A stretch of DNA of 64,000 bases from Streptomyces rubiginosohelvolus (GTDB lineage: Bacteria; Actinomycetota; Actinomycetes; Streptomycetales; Streptomycetaceae). Location of the stretch: assembly GCF_014649875.1 (NCBI RefSeq), contig NZ_BMTW01000003.1, positions 1-64,000 on the forward strand. Direction: 5' to 3'. Positions 7,264-15,952 of the stretch are shown here, piece by piece. A program made the position numbers and the translations under genes. Every line of letters starts with the position of its first letter. Position 1 is the stretch's first letter. Under the pieces are notes generated by a model that ran no database searches, was not told the DNA's origin, and saw nothing but the letters and a program-made list of their open reading frames with translations.

Positions 7264-8748
7264 ATGAACACGCCCGACAGCCGCGACGACAGCCCCGCCG
7301 ACCTCGTCGCCGCCGAGGACGTCCTCCTCTTCGTGAACGCGGCGATCACCGCGACCGGGCAGCGCGAGTTCCGCTCCCGCGCCGTCGACCAACAGCTCTC
7401 CCTGGACTTCCTGCACACCTACGTACGGGTCAACTACCGCCGGGTGTACGCGGCTTCGCTGGCGCTGGACATCAATCACCACAACGCGGCGCTCATCGTG
7501 CGCCGCCTGCTGGAGACCGCGGACGAGGCGTCCCCCGAGGAGCGGCGTACCGAGGGCCGGCTGATCGCGGCCCGGCTGGCGGCGCTGCCGCCGCAGCGCG
7601 TCTACCGGCTCTTCGGCGAGCTGCGTCGCGCCAAGGTCAACAACCGGCGCACCCGGGCGATCATGCGGGACTGGCTGGCGGCCCGGCCGGATCTGGGCCA
7701 TGACGCGGTGAAGTACCGGGCCGGGCTGAAGACCGTCGCCCGGCATGTCCACCTGCCCTGCCCCGAGGGGCGCGGGCCGCTCGCCGAGGTCGGGGCGTTC
7801 CTGTTCCGGCCGGGCCGGCTGCCCCGGTACGAGCACGGGACGCTGGACGCCTGGCGGCGCGCCCACTACGAGCAGGGGGCCGTGGCCGAGCTGCCGTTCA
7901 CCGTGGCGGAGGGGTTCGCCGCCAAGCACGGGATGAAGCGCGAGGTGTTCCTGAAGCGGGCCGCGCCCCGGATGACCCGGCTGGAGCGGCTGCGCACCCA
8001 GGAGCAGCGGGTGGTGGGCGACCGGCGGCCGGACGTCGATCTGACCGTGATGCCGCTGACGCGGCTCGCGCTGTACGTGCTGTCGCTCGGCTTCGAGGAG
8101 CGCTCCGAGCGCCGGGCCGAGCTGACCGGCGCCCTCCGCGCGGCGGCCCGGCGGGCGGCGGGCGCGCACGCGGGGAGCTGGGGGCGGGTGCACGCGGTGC
8201 TGGACGACAGCTTCTCCTCGTCCGGTTCGGGGCAGAAGCGGCGTCGGCCGCTCGCCGTGGCGCTGGCCTGCCACCACCTGCTGGCGGTGCTCGCCGCTCC
8301 GGGGGCCTACCGGGGGCTGTGGACCTCGGGGGCGCGGGACGCCCTGCTCGTCCGTCCGTCGGGGCCGACCCCGCTCGGGATGCGGATCCTGGACGCGCTG
8401 GAGCCGGGGGCCGACGGGGCTGCTCCGAACCGGCTGGTGATCGTCTCGGACGGCTGGGACAACGCCCCGGCGGGCCTGGCGGGCGAGGTGCTGCGGGTGT
8501 GGCGGCGCCGGCTGGATCCGGCGCGGCGGACGGCGGTGGTGCACGTCAACCCCGTATACGACGCGGAGGGTTTCGACGTGCGGCGGCTGGCTGCGGGGGT
8601 GGCGACGGCCGGGATCCGGGACGCGGAGGATCTGCCCGCCCTGGTGGAGATCGCCCGGTTCGCGGAGGGGCGCTCGGGCCCCGCGGAGCTGTACGCGTAT
8701 CTGGACCGGCAGGTGGCCCGGTTCACCGGAGAGGGAGCGGCCTCGTGA
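7264..8748 (+). CDS. TROVE/Ro60-like helical protein with vWA (MIDAS) domain
   Basis: 494 aa. Residues about 15-250 are all-helical with repeated Arg-rich helices (VRVNYRRVYAAS, RRAKVNNRRTRAIM), resembling the HEAT-like TROVE ring of Ro60. Residues about 300-490 are a von Willebrand A domain: VLDDSFSSS gives the MIDAS DxSxS, GPTPLG supplies the MIDAS Thr about 55 residues later, and LVIVSDGWDN supplies the metal Asp strand. This domain order matches Ro60/Rsr proteins, which bind misfolded or Y RNAs. The assignment is by architecture, not by alignment, and TROVE identity is the weaker part. Preceded by 274 bp with no other gene and a GGGGGACG ribosome site. The next gene starts 64 bp downstream, so the two are likely cotranscribed. 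Confidence 0.6.
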   Translation: MNTPDSRDDSPADLVAAEDVLLFVNAAITATGQREFRSRAVDQQLSLDFLHTYVRVNYRRVYAASLALDINHHNAALIVRRLLETADEASPEERRTEGRLIAARLAALPPQRVYRLFGELRRAKVNNRRTRAIMRDWLAARPDLGHDAVKYRAGLKTVARHVHLPCPEGRGPLAEVGAFLFRPGRLPRYEHGTLDAWRRAHYEQGAVAELPFTVAEGFAAKHGMKREVFLKRAAPRMTRLERLRTQEQRVVGDRRPDVDLTVMPLTRLALYVLSLGFEERSERRAELTGALRAAARRAAGAHAGSWGRVHAVLDDSFSSSGSGQKRRRPLAVALACHHLLAVLAAPGAYRGLWTSGARDALLVRPSGPTPLGMRILDALEPGADGAAPNRLVIVSDGWDNAPAGLAGEVLRVWRRRLDPARRTAVVHVNPVYDAEGFDVRRLAAGVATAGIRDAEDLPALVEIARFAEGRSGPAELYAYLDRQVARFTGEGAAS

Positions 8749-8812
8749 AGCGGCCGTTGTCGGCACCGACGAACGCCCGCACCGCGCGGGCGCCCCGAGA
8801 GGACGTGACACC

Positions 8813-9955
8813 GTGAACCGGCTGGAGCTGACCGGACTCACCGCCGGTCCCGCGCAGGTGTGGGGCGGTGTCCGGCTCGTCCCGCTGATTCGCGAGGCTC
8901 CGGTGGCAGGGCTGCGGCTGCATCGCGAGGTGTACGAGGGCCTCGGCGCGGGGATCGTCGAGCTCGGGCCCCGGGAGCGCTACCTCTCGTACATTCCGCA
9001 CGGGCTGGTCGCCGACTGGTCGGGCGAGGAGGACGGCCGGGGCTCGGGGGCGGGCCGGCAGTCGGCCGCGTACGGCACCCAGTTCGGTGGCGGCGACGCG
9101 CCCCGGACCATTCCCCTGACGCCGGTGCCGCACCACCGGATGGCCAAGCGGCGGCCCGGCGACCGGTTGCGGTTCCTGCCGCTGCACCTGGCGCTGGAGG
9201 GGTATCTCGCGTTGCACTTCGGCGGTCCGTCGACCGCTTGGGAGGAGTGGTCGCGTACGGCCCTGCGCGACGGGCTCTCGCCGCGTGCCGAGGACGCGTA
9301 CCTCGGGCGGTCGGTGCGCGGGCTCGCGGACGCGCTGCGGATCTTCGAGATCCATCCTGGCCAGTGCGGGGTGATGGTGTACGTCTCCGACGCGCTCGCC
9401 GCCGCGTTCGTGGTGCCGCACCCGGACGACTACCGCCTGCTGCACGCCTCGCTGGTGGAGGACCTCTACGGGGAGCTGGTGCACCAGTACGCGCTGTACG
9501 GGGCGCCGGTGGCCGGCACTCCGGTGCGGATCGGGGGCGCGGAGCACATCCGGGACCTCGGCGAGCTGCGGTCGGCCGCGCGGGCGCAGGAGCGGGCTTG
9601 GGCCGAGGCGCACGACACCTTGTTCGCGCGGGAGCTGCTGGACACCTCGTACGCGTTCGACCGGGTGTACCGGATGAAGTCCTTCACCCTGTGGCGCTTT
9701 CTGCCGCCGTTCGTCCGGGACGGGGGCGGGCAGCACATCGGGGAGACGATCACCGATCACAAGGGACAGGTCGCCTACCTCAAGACGTTCCGGCTCTCCG
9801 ACGCCCAGATCCGCCGGGGCCATCTGCTGCGGACGGTGGCCGGGGCCGACTGGGAGCTGGACCGGGCGGCCGCCGCGCTGGGGTCGAGCCGGGAGGAGCT
9901 GGTGCGCCGGATGCGGGCGGCCGGGTTCTCGGCTCTGCTGAAGAGCAGCCTCTGA
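8813..9955 (+). CDS. ARPP-1/DUF6569-like protein with C-terminal HTH-like segment
   Basis: 380 aa, GTG start with GAGAGGA upstream. The N terminus (LTAGPAQVWGGVRLVPLIRE) and the central block FEIHPGQCGVMVYVSD resemble the ARPP-1 (DUF6569) domain that comparative genomics has linked with RNA-repair and signalling contexts. I recognise this by pattern only. A long helical middle (about 225-300, SYAFDRVYRMKSFTLWRFLP) follows. The last 40 residues (AAAALGSSREELVRRMRAAGF) look like a Fis-type helix-turn-helix. No catalytic motif or signal peptide. It follows the TROVE/vWA gene and is probably its functional partner. It might sense RNA or a ligand and regulate, but that is inference. Confidence 0.5.
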   Translation: MNRLELTGLTAGPAQVWGGVRLVPLIREAPVAGLRLHREVYEGLGAGIVELGPRERYLSYIPHGLVADWSGEEDGRGSGAGRQSAAYGTQFGGGDAPRTIPLTPVPHHRMAKRRPGDRLRFLPLHLALEGYLALHFGGPSTAWEEWSRTALRDGLSPRAEDAYLGRSVRGLADALRIFEIHPGQCGVMVYVSDALAAAFVVPHPDDYRLLHASLVEDLYGELVHQYALYGAPVAGTPVRIGGAEHIRDLGELRSAARAQERAWAEAHDTLFARELLDTSYAFDRVYRMKSFTLWRFLPPFVRDGGGQHIGETITDHKGQVAYLKTFRLSDAQIRRGHLLRTVAGADWELDRAAAALGSSREELVRRMRAAGFSALLKSSL

Positions 9956-10007
9956 AACGCAGTCCCTGAGGCCGCCCGCGCACTGCGGAAAACCGCAGGA
10001 AACCTCG

Positions 10008-10045
10008 GTAACACGGGGTTCACACTCGGGCAACGGACGGGAAAT
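10008..10045 (+). promoter_or_regulatory. Double GlnR box upstream of glnII
   Basis: Four 5-mers spaced by exactly six bases: GTAAC (10008-10012), TTCAC (10019-10023), GCAAC (10030-10034), GAAAT (10041-10045). This matches the known actinobacterial GlnR layout gTnAc-n6-GaAAc, repeated twice in 11-bp steps on one face of the helix. It lies 56 bp before the glnII start. GlnR activates glnII under nitrogen limitation in Streptomyces. Confidence 0.85.
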
Positions 10046-10100
10046 CGCGTCTTGCCAAGCTGCGCTGCATAGACCGCTGCACCCGCAAAGGATGGCGTCC

Positions 10101-11135
10101 GTGACGTTCAAGGCTGAGTACATCTGGATAGACGGCACCGAGCCGACCGCCAAGCTTCGCTCCAAGACGAAGATCATGGACGGCGCGCCGTCGGGGGACG
10201 TGGCGGATCTGCCTATCTGGGGCTTCGACGGTTCCAGCACCAACCAGGCCGAGGGCCACGCGTCCGACCGGGTGCTGAAGCCCGTCTTCACCTGTCCGGA
10301 CCCGATCCGCGGCGGTGACGACGTCCTCGTCCTGTGCGAGGTCTTCAACATCGACATGACGCCGCACGAGTCCAACACGCGTGCCGCGCTGCGTCCGGTC
10401 GCCGAGCAGTTCGCGGGCCAGGCCCCGATCTTCGGCATCGAGCAGGAGTACACCTTCTTCGACGGCCACCGGCCGCTCGGCTTCCCCGAGGGCGGCTTCC
10501 CGGCCGCGCAGGGCGGCTACTACTGCGGGGTCGGCGCGGACGAGATCTTCGGCCGCGAGATCGTGGAGAAGCACCTCGACAACTGCCTGGCGGCGGGGCT
10601 CGGGATCTCCGGCATCAACGCCGAGGTCATGCCCGGCCAGTGGGAGTTCCAGGTGGGCCCGCTGTCCCCGCTGGACGTCTCCGACCAGCTGTGGGTGGCC
10701 CGTTGGCTGCTGTACCGCACCGCCGAGGACTTCAACGTCTCCGCGACGCTGGACCCGAAGCCGGTTAAGGGCGACTGGAACGGTGCGGGCGCGCACACCA
10801 ACTTCTCCACCCGGGCGATGCGCGAGGGCTACGACGCGATCATCACCGCGTGCGAGTCGCTGGGTGAGGGCTCCAAGCCGATGGACCACGTGAAGAACTA
10901 CGGCGCGGGCATCGACGACCGGCTCACGGGTCTGCACGAGACCGCCCCGTGGAACGAGTACAGCTACGGCGTCTCCAACCGCGGCGCCTCGGTCCGTATC
11001 CCGTGGCAGGTCGAGCAGGACCGCAAGGGGTACATCGAGGACCGCCGCCCGAACGCCAACGTCGACCCGTACGTCGTCACGCGGCTGATCGTCGACACCT
11101 GCTGCACCGCGCTGGAGAAGGCCGACCAGGTCTGA
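10101..11135 (+). CDS. glnII: Glutamine synthetase type II (GSII)
   Basis: ATP-dependent amidation of glutamate by the eukaryote-like GSII, about 344 aa. It contains the family motifs WGFDGSSTNQA, GIEQEYTFF, NAEVMPGQWEFQVGP and GDWNGAGAHTNFST. GSII is not adenylylated by GlnE, unlike GlnA. The start is the GTG at 10101 (VTFKAEYIW), because AAAGGA lies 8 bases upstream; the ATG at 10092 overlaps that ribosome site. A double GlnR box controls it. The gene is monocistronic, closed by a strong hairpin 25 bp downstream. Confidence 0.97.
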   Translation: MTFKAEYIWIDGTEPTAKLRSKTKIMDGAPSGDVADLPIWGFDGSSTNQAEGHASDRVLKPVFTCPDPIRGGDDVLVLCEVFNIDMTPHESNTRAALRPVAEQFAGQAPIFGIEQEYTFFDGHRPLGFPEGGFPAAQGGYYCGVGADEIFGREIVEKHLDNCLAAGLGISGINAEVMPGQWEFQVGPLSPLDVSDQLWVARWLLYRTAEDFNVSATLDPKPVKGDWNGAGAHTNFSTRAMREGYDAIITACESLGEGSKPMDHVKNYGAGIDDRLTGLHETAPWNEYSYGVSNRGASVRIPWQVEQDRKGYIEDRRPNANVDPYVVTRLIVDTCCTALEKADQV

Positions 11136-11159
11136 TCCCGACACCGATCGCGTACGTAC

Positions 11160-11191
11160 GAGGGGCCCGCCGGTTCGCCGGCGGGCCCCTC
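11160..11191 (+). terminator. glnII transcription terminator
   Basis: Perfect 13-bp stem (AGGGGCCCGCCGG and its complement) around a TTCG tetraloop, 25 bp after the glnII stop. No U-tract follows, as is usual in Streptomyces. Confidence 0.85.
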
Positions 11192-11277
11192 CGGCGTGGG
11201 TGCGGTCGCCCCTCCGGCGTGGGTGCGGTCGCCTCTCCCGCGTGGGCTCGGTCGCTCCTCCCGCGTGGGCGCGGAGG
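11186..11277. repeat. 23-bp tandem repeat, four copies, after glnII
   Basis: Four units of 23 bp: 11186-11208 and 11209-11231 are identical; 11232-11254 and 11255-11277 are diverged. Core CGTGGG(T/C)(G/T)CGG. The first copy begins inside the 3' arm of the glnII terminator. The 434-bp gap between glnII and the winged-helix gene holds the terminator, this repeat and the small ORF at 11347; I see nothing else in it. Confidence 0.85.
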
Positions 11278-11346
11278 GCGTCGCGTGAGGAACGTAACGG
11301 CGGCGGGCCGTATCGAGGGGCGAGAGGAGTCTGATGCACGGCCGCA

Positions 11347-11487
11347 ATGTCTGCTTCAATGGAGGACATGGCCAGCTTCCAGTACATCGCGTCGGGTCGC
11401 AGCGACCTCGAACCGTTCTGGCCTTCCCGTCAGCACCATGATTTCGACCGGGTGTGTTGCCGCGCGTGGAACGCGCAGGCCCACTAA
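11347..11487 (+). CDS. Small leader-peptide-like ORF ending in CCRAW
   Basis: 46 codons from ATG 11347, or 39 from ATG 11368. The C-terminal part PSRQHHDFDRVCCRAWN resembles the R-x-H-x-D-x-x-R-V-x-x-x-C pattern of the short actinobacterial 'putative leader peptides', whose adjacent Cys codons are thought to sense cysteinyl-tRNA. GAGAGGAG lies about 20 bases upstream of ATG 11347, and GGAGGA lies very close to ATG 11368, so the start is unsettled. It precedes the winged-helix gene by 82 bp. No clear attenuator hairpin is visible between them. Confidence 0.45.
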   Translation: MSASMEDMASFQYIASGRSDLEPFWPSRQHHDFDRVCCRAWNAQAH

Positions 11488-11569
11488 AGCCGCTCACCCC
11501 GGCCTTCGGTCCGCGCGTACGACGTAAGTCCGTCCCCTGACGACTCCTCGCGCGAAAGAGCTGACCCTC

Positions 11570-12232
11570 ATGGCGAACACTCGTACCTTCTCCGCCGCGT
11601 CCGCCGCCACCGCGGCGTCCCCGGCGCCCGCTGCGGCCCACCCCACCGCCCGCTCCGTCCCCGCCCGCTCCCTGCCCGCCCACCCGAACCGGCACCGGCT
11701 GCGCGCGGTCGACCGCGACGAGGTCGCGGCCCCGGCCGACGTGGCGGGCTTCCTCCCGCCCGGGGCCACCTGGCTGCCGGCCCCGCCGCACACCCTGCCC
11801 TCGCTGCCCGGCCAGCCGCCGATGATCGGTTACCTGGTGCTCGTGCCGGCCGACCAGCAGCCCGCGCTCGCGGGGGCCGTCGCCGGTGCCCCGCTCCGGC
11901 CGGCGCCCGACGCGGCCTCCGGTGCGGCTGCCGGTGCCGAGGGGGTGTCGGCCGGTCCGGTCCGGATCGACGCCACCCGGCGTACGGCCTCGGTCGACGG
12001 GGTCGTCCTCGACCTCACGTACCTGGAGTTCGAGCTGCTGGCCCATCTGGTGGCGCACCCGCACCGGGTGCACACCCGCGACCAGTTGGTGACGACGGTG
12101 TGGGGCTACGGGCATGTGGGCGACGGGCGCACCGTCGACGTGCATGTCGCGCGGCTGCGCCGCAAGCTGGGCGCGGAGTACCGCCGTTCCATCCAGACGG
12201 TTCGCCGCGTGGGGTACAAGTACACGCCCTGA
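11570..12232 (+). CDS. Winged-helix (PhoB/OmpR-type) DNA-binding protein without receiver domain
   Basis: 220 aa. The C-terminal 95 residues are a PhoB-type effector domain (LDLTYLEFELLAHLVAHPHRVHTRDQL...VDVHVARLRRKLG...TVRRVGYKY, broken for length). The N-terminal about 120 residues are Ala/Pro-rich with no phosphoacceptor Asp, so it is not a two-component regulator. Residues about 60-95 contain PPHTLPSLPGQPPMIGYLVL, possibly a small sensory or dimerisation segment. Streptomyces carry such orphan regulators beside glnII; the target is unknown. A bidirectional terminator follows. Confidence 0.75.
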   Translation: MANTRTFSAASAATAASPAPAAAHPTARSVPARSLPAHPNRHRLRAVDRDEVAAPADVAGFLPPGATWLPAPPHTLPSLPGQPPMIGYLVLVPADQQPALAGAVAGAPLRPAPDAASGAAAGAEGVSAGPVRIDATRRTASVDGVVLDLTYLEFELLAHLVAHPHRVHTRDQLVTTVWGYGHVGDGRTVDVHVARLRRKLGAEYRRSIQTVRRVGYKYTP

Positions 12233-12266
12233 CCGGCCGGTTCGGCCTCGCATGACAGCACGTCCG

Positions 12267-12310
12267 GCGGCCCCGGAGCACGGTTCTCGTTCACCGTGCT
12301 CCGGGGCCGC
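12267..12310. terminator. Bidirectional terminator between winged-helix and MMPL genes
   Basis: Perfect 18-bp stem (12267-12284 with 12293-12310) around an 8-base loop, placed in the 88-bp gap between two convergent genes, so it can serve both. Confidence 0.88.
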
Positions 12311-12320
12311 CCCCGTGTGC

Positions 12321-14438
12321 TCAGACGCGTACGGTGTCGCGCTCCGGCTCGGCGGGCTCCTCGTGCTCCAGGCTCGGGAGCCGGGAAAGCCCGCGCGGGG
12401 TGCGCCAGTTGCGCTCGCCGAGCAGCAGCATCACCGACGGCAGCAGCACCATCCGTACGACGGTGGCGTCCAGCAGGACCGCGACGGCGAGGCCGACACC
12501 CATCTGCTGCATGTCCTGCATGGACAGCGTCCCGAAGACCGCGAAGACCGCCACCATGATGGCCGCCGCTCCGGTGACCGCCCCGGCCGTGCGGCGCAGA
12601 CCGGTCTCGATGGCCGACCGGCTGTCCAGGCCGCCACCGCGTGCCTCACGGATCCGGGAGACGACGAAGACGTGGTAGTCCATGGAGAGGCCGAACAGGA
12701 CGACGAGGACGAACAGCGGCATCCACGCCTCGATCGCGCCGACCCCCTCCGAACCGATGAGCGAGGCGCCCCAGCCGTGCTGGAAGACGGCGGTCATCAC
12801 CCCGTAGGAGGCGGCCACCGAGAGCAGGTTGAGGACGATGGACGTCACGGCGATGACGTAGCTGCGGAAGCAGAACAGCATCAGCAGGAAGGTGACCGCC
12901 GTGATGAAGGCGAAGACCGGGACGATGCCGCGGCGGAGCTGGTCGTTGAAGTCGACCGATCCGGCGGTCTCGCCCGTGACGTGGGTCTGCGCCCCGGTGC
13001 CGTCGAACGCGGCGGGCAGGGTCCGCTCGCGCAGTTCGGTGAGGTTGTCCTCGCCCTTCGGCAGGGGGATCTCGATCTCGGCGACGTTCTTGTCCCGGTG
13101 GACGGTCACGTCCTCGAAGCCGCCCAGGGCCTTGGTGACCTCCGGGGTGGTGATGTCGGGCGCGGTGACGACGACGAGGGCGGGGGCGGGTCCGCCGGGG
13201 AAGCTGTCGGTGATGCGGGTGTACGCGATCGAGAGCTGTGAGTCGGAGCCGAACTGCTTCTCCAGGCCGAGGGATTCGGTCTTCATGCCGAGGGCGGGCG
13301 CGGCGAGGGCGAGCAGCAGGACGACGGCGGCGACGGCGAAGGTGCGGGGGCGGGCGAGGACCGGGCCGAGCAGCCGGCCGGTGACGCGGCCGCTGCCCGT
13401 GTGGCCGTGCTTGGCGCGGCGGTTCAGCAGCGGGATGCGGCCCGCGTCGACGCGGTCGCCGAGCCAGGAGAGCAGGGCGGGCAGGACGGTGACCGAGCCG
13501 AGCATGGCGATGAACACGACGATGATCGTGGCGAGCGCGAAGCCCTTGAAGAGCAGGAGGCCGGAGAGGAACATGCCGCCCATCGCGACCATCACGGTGA
13601 GGCCGGAGACGAGGACCGCCCGGCCGCTGGTGGCGGCCGCGATGCGCAGGGCGGTCTCGGCGTCCCGTCCGGCGGCGCGTTCGTCGCGTTCGCGGCGCAG
13701 GTAGAAGAGGCAGTAGTCGACGCCGACGGCGAAGCCCATCAGGAACATCACCGAGTACGTCGTCTGGAACAGGTGCAGTTGGTGGCTGGCGATCGAGAGG
13801 AGGCCGAAGGCGGCCATGCACGCGGTGAGGGCGAGCCCGACCGGGAGCAGGGCGGCGACGATCGCGCCGAAGGCGACGACGAGGATGCCGAGGGCCAGCG
13901 GTACGGCGGTGAACTCGGCCTTCTTGAAGTCCTCGGCCAGCAGGTCGCCGAGCCACTTGCCCGCGCTGGCCTCGCCGAACTGGTGGATCTCGACGTCCGG
14001 GTGGTCGTCGCCCACGGCGGCGACCGCGTCCAGGACGGGCTGGATCCGGTCGGGCGAGGTGGCGGCGTCGCCCTTCATCTCGAAGGTGACCAGGGCGTCC
14101 TTGCCGTCCTTCGAGGCAACGGGCGGGGCGATGTTCTGCGCCTCGCCGGTCTCGCGTACGGCGGTGGTGAGAGCCTCGGCGGCCGGCTTCCAGTCGCCGG
14201 CGGCGGGGGCGGAGACCATGACCAGCTCGCCCGCGGGCTTGTCGAGCCCGGCGTCGAGGAGGATCTGCTCGGCGCGGGCGGACTCCCCGGCGCCGTTCTC
14301 CGCGTTGGTCATCTCGACCATGCCGGTGGCTCCGCCGATGCCCGTGGCGAGCACGACGAAGAGCAGCCAGCCGAATACGGCGGTCTTGCGGTGGTGTGTG
14401 CTCCACACGCCGATGCGTGCGGCGAGGTTGCGCCTCAT
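12321..14438 (-). CDS. MMPL/RND-superfamily transporter
   Basis: 705 aa, the normal size for actinobacterial MMPL exporters: two halves, each an extracytoplasmic domain plus about five TM helices, with TM1 at about 20-40. GFAVGVDYCLFYLRR and LFGLSMDYHVFVVSRI carry the paired Asp-Tyr motifs of the proton relay in TM4 and TM10. Substrate unknown; relatives export lipids, pigments or drugs. Ribosome site GGGGGAGAG is strong. It is divergent (245 bp, no other gene seen) from a histidine kinase/response regulator pair, which may respond to envelope stress and control it. Confidence 0.88.
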   Translation of the reverse strand: MRRNLAARIGVWSTHHRKTAVFGWLLFVVLATGIGGATGMVEMTNAENGAGESARAEQILLDAGLDKPAGELVMVSAPAAGDWKPAAEALTTAVRETGEAQNIAPPVASKDGKDALVTFEMKGDAATSPDRIQPVLDAVAAVGDDHPDVEIHQFGEASAGKWLGDLLAEDFKKAEFTAVPLALGILVVAFGAIVAALLPVGLALTACMAAFGLLSIASHQLHLFQTTYSVMFLMGFAVGVDYCLFYLRRERDERAAGRDAETALRIAAATSGRAVLVSGLTVMVAMGGMFLSGLLLFKGFALATIIVVFIAMLGSVTVLPALLSWLGDRVDAGRIPLLNRRAKHGHTGSGRVTGRLLGPVLARPRTFAVAAVVLLLALAAPALGMKTESLGLEKQFGSDSQLSIAYTRITDSFPGGPAPALVVVTAPDITTPEVTKALGGFEDVTVHRDKNVAEIEIPLPKGEDNLTELRERTLPAAFDGTGAQTHVTGETAGSVDFNDQLRRGIVPVFAFITAVTFLLMLFCFRSYVIAVTSIVLNLLSVAASYGVMTAVFQHGWGASLIGSEGVGAIEAWMPLFVLVVLFGLSMDYHVFVVSRIREARGGGLDSRSAIETGLRRTAGAVTGAAAIMVAVFAVFGTLSMQDMQQMGVGLAVAVLLDATVVRMVLLPSVMLLLGERNWRTPRGLSRLPSLEHEEPAEPERDTVRV

Positions 14439-14683
14439 GTGGTCTCTCCCCCGGAGGTAAGCGTCAGGTAAGTGGATCGGGACGCTTCGAATCTAGGAAT
14501 CGGGGGCGGTCCGCCCCAGCCGTCGAAGCCCCCGGTCGCGGAGGCGTAGGGGGCGGATGCGGGGGTGGTGCCAGGTACACCCCCTTCGGGTGGCGGACCG
14601 GCTGACGCGGCGGGGCCGACCCGGGTGAGACTGGCATCCGGATCGGGGATCGGCCCGGCTCCGGTGAGGGGAGAGGGATCGCG

Positions 14684-15952
14684 ATGAAGGTGTTCTCGGG
14701 GCGGCTGGGGCCGTCGGTGGTGGCGGCGGGGCGGGGGCTGTTCCTGTCCGTGGTCGGTCTTGCGGTGTCCATCACCCTGTTCGTGCTCGCGGTGGTCTCG
14801 ATCTCCTTCATCCTGCTGGGCATCGGGGTGTTCACCACCCCGGTGGTGCTGGAGGCGGTCCGCAAGCACGCCAACCAGCGGCGGCTGTGGGCGGCGACCT
14901 GGTCGGACGTGCGGATCCCGGTTCCGTACCGGCCCTTCCCGAAGGATCTGCGGCCGGGTGTCACCGGTCAGGTGGAGCGCACCACGCTGATGCTGAAGGA
15001 TCCGGCGACCTGGCGGGATCTGCTGTGGCTGCTGGTGGACATGACGGCGGGAACGGTGCTGGCGGTCCTGGCGGCGGCCCTGATGATCTACCCGGTGGAG
15101 GGCCTCGTCCTGGCAGCGGGGCTGTGGCGGGTGTTCCAGGACGATCCGTACTGGTACGGGTTCGTGCCGGTGGACAGCCAGGCGACGGGCATCGCGGCCC
15201 TGGCGCTGGGGCTCGTGCTCTTCCACCTGGGGATGCGGGCCTCCGCACCGTTGCTGCGGTCGCACTTCCTGCTCGCCCGTACGGTGCTGGCGCCCACCCG
15301 GGACCAGCAGCTGGCGCAGCGCGTCGAGCGGCTGACCGAGACCCGGCACGAGGCCGTGGACACCGCCGCCGCCGAACTCCGCCGCATCGAGCGGGACTTG
15401 CACGACGGGGCGCAGGCCCGGCTGGTCGCGATGGGCATGAACCTGGGCACGATCGAGGCGCTGATCGAGAAGGACCCGGCGCAGGCGAAGAAGCTGCTGG
15501 CGACGGCCCGGGAGTCCTCGGCGGAGGCCCTCACCGAGCTGCGCGACCTGGTCCGGGGCATCCACCCGCCGGTCCTCGCCGAGCGCGGTCTCGGCGACGC
15601 GGTCAAGGCGCTGGCGCTGCGGCTGCCGGTCGCCTCCGAGGTGACGGTCGAGCTGCCGGGCCGGGCCGAGGCCCCGGTGGAGTCGGCGGCGTACTTCGCG
15701 GTCAGCGAGGCCCTGACGAACACGGTGAAGCACGCGGAGGCCGAGCGGGTGTACGTGGACCTGCACCACGCGGAGGGGATGCTCCGGATCTCCGTGACGG
15801 ACGACGGCCGGGGCGGCGCGGCGGTCGGATCGGGCTCGGGCCTGAGCGGAATCGAACGGCGACTGGGTACATTCGACGGCGTCCTGGCCGTCAGCAGTCC
15901 CGCGGGCGGTCCCACCATGGTGACCATGGAGATCCCTTGCGAGTTGTCCTAG
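14684..15952 (+). CDS. Sensor histidine kinase (NarL/DesK-type)
   Basis: 422 aa. The N-terminal part (about 20-200) has four TM helices in the 'putative sensor' arrangement common in Streptomyces. HisKA_3 begins at about 235 with the phospho-His motif RRIERDLHDGAQARL. The ATPase domain has N box SEALTNTVKHAEAE and G box TDDGRGG. Together these define a DesK/NarX-like kinase. The stop overlaps the response-regulator start by 16 bp, indicating translational coupling. The signal is unknown; membrane-embedded sensors of this kind usually monitor the envelope. Confidence 0.92.
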   Translation: MKVFSGRLGPSVVAAGRGLFLSVVGLAVSITLFVLAVVSISFILLGIGVFTTPVVLEAVRKHANQRRLWAATWSDVRIPVPYRPFPKDLRPGVTGQVERTTLMLKDPATWRDLLWLLVDMTAGTVLAVLAAALMIYPVEGLVLAAGLWRVFQDDPYWYGFVPVDSQATGIAALALGLVLFHLGMRASAPLLRSHFLLARTVLAPTRDQQLAQRVERLTETRHEAVDTAAAELRRIERDLHDGAQARLVAMGMNLGTIEALIEKDPAQAKKLLATARESSAEALTELRDLVRGIHPPVLAERGLGDAVKALALRLPVASEVTVELPGRAEAPVESAAYFAVSEALTNTVKHAEAERVYVDLHHAEGMLRISVTDDGRGGAAVGSGSGLSGIERRLGTFDGVLAVSSPAGGPTMVTMEIPCELS

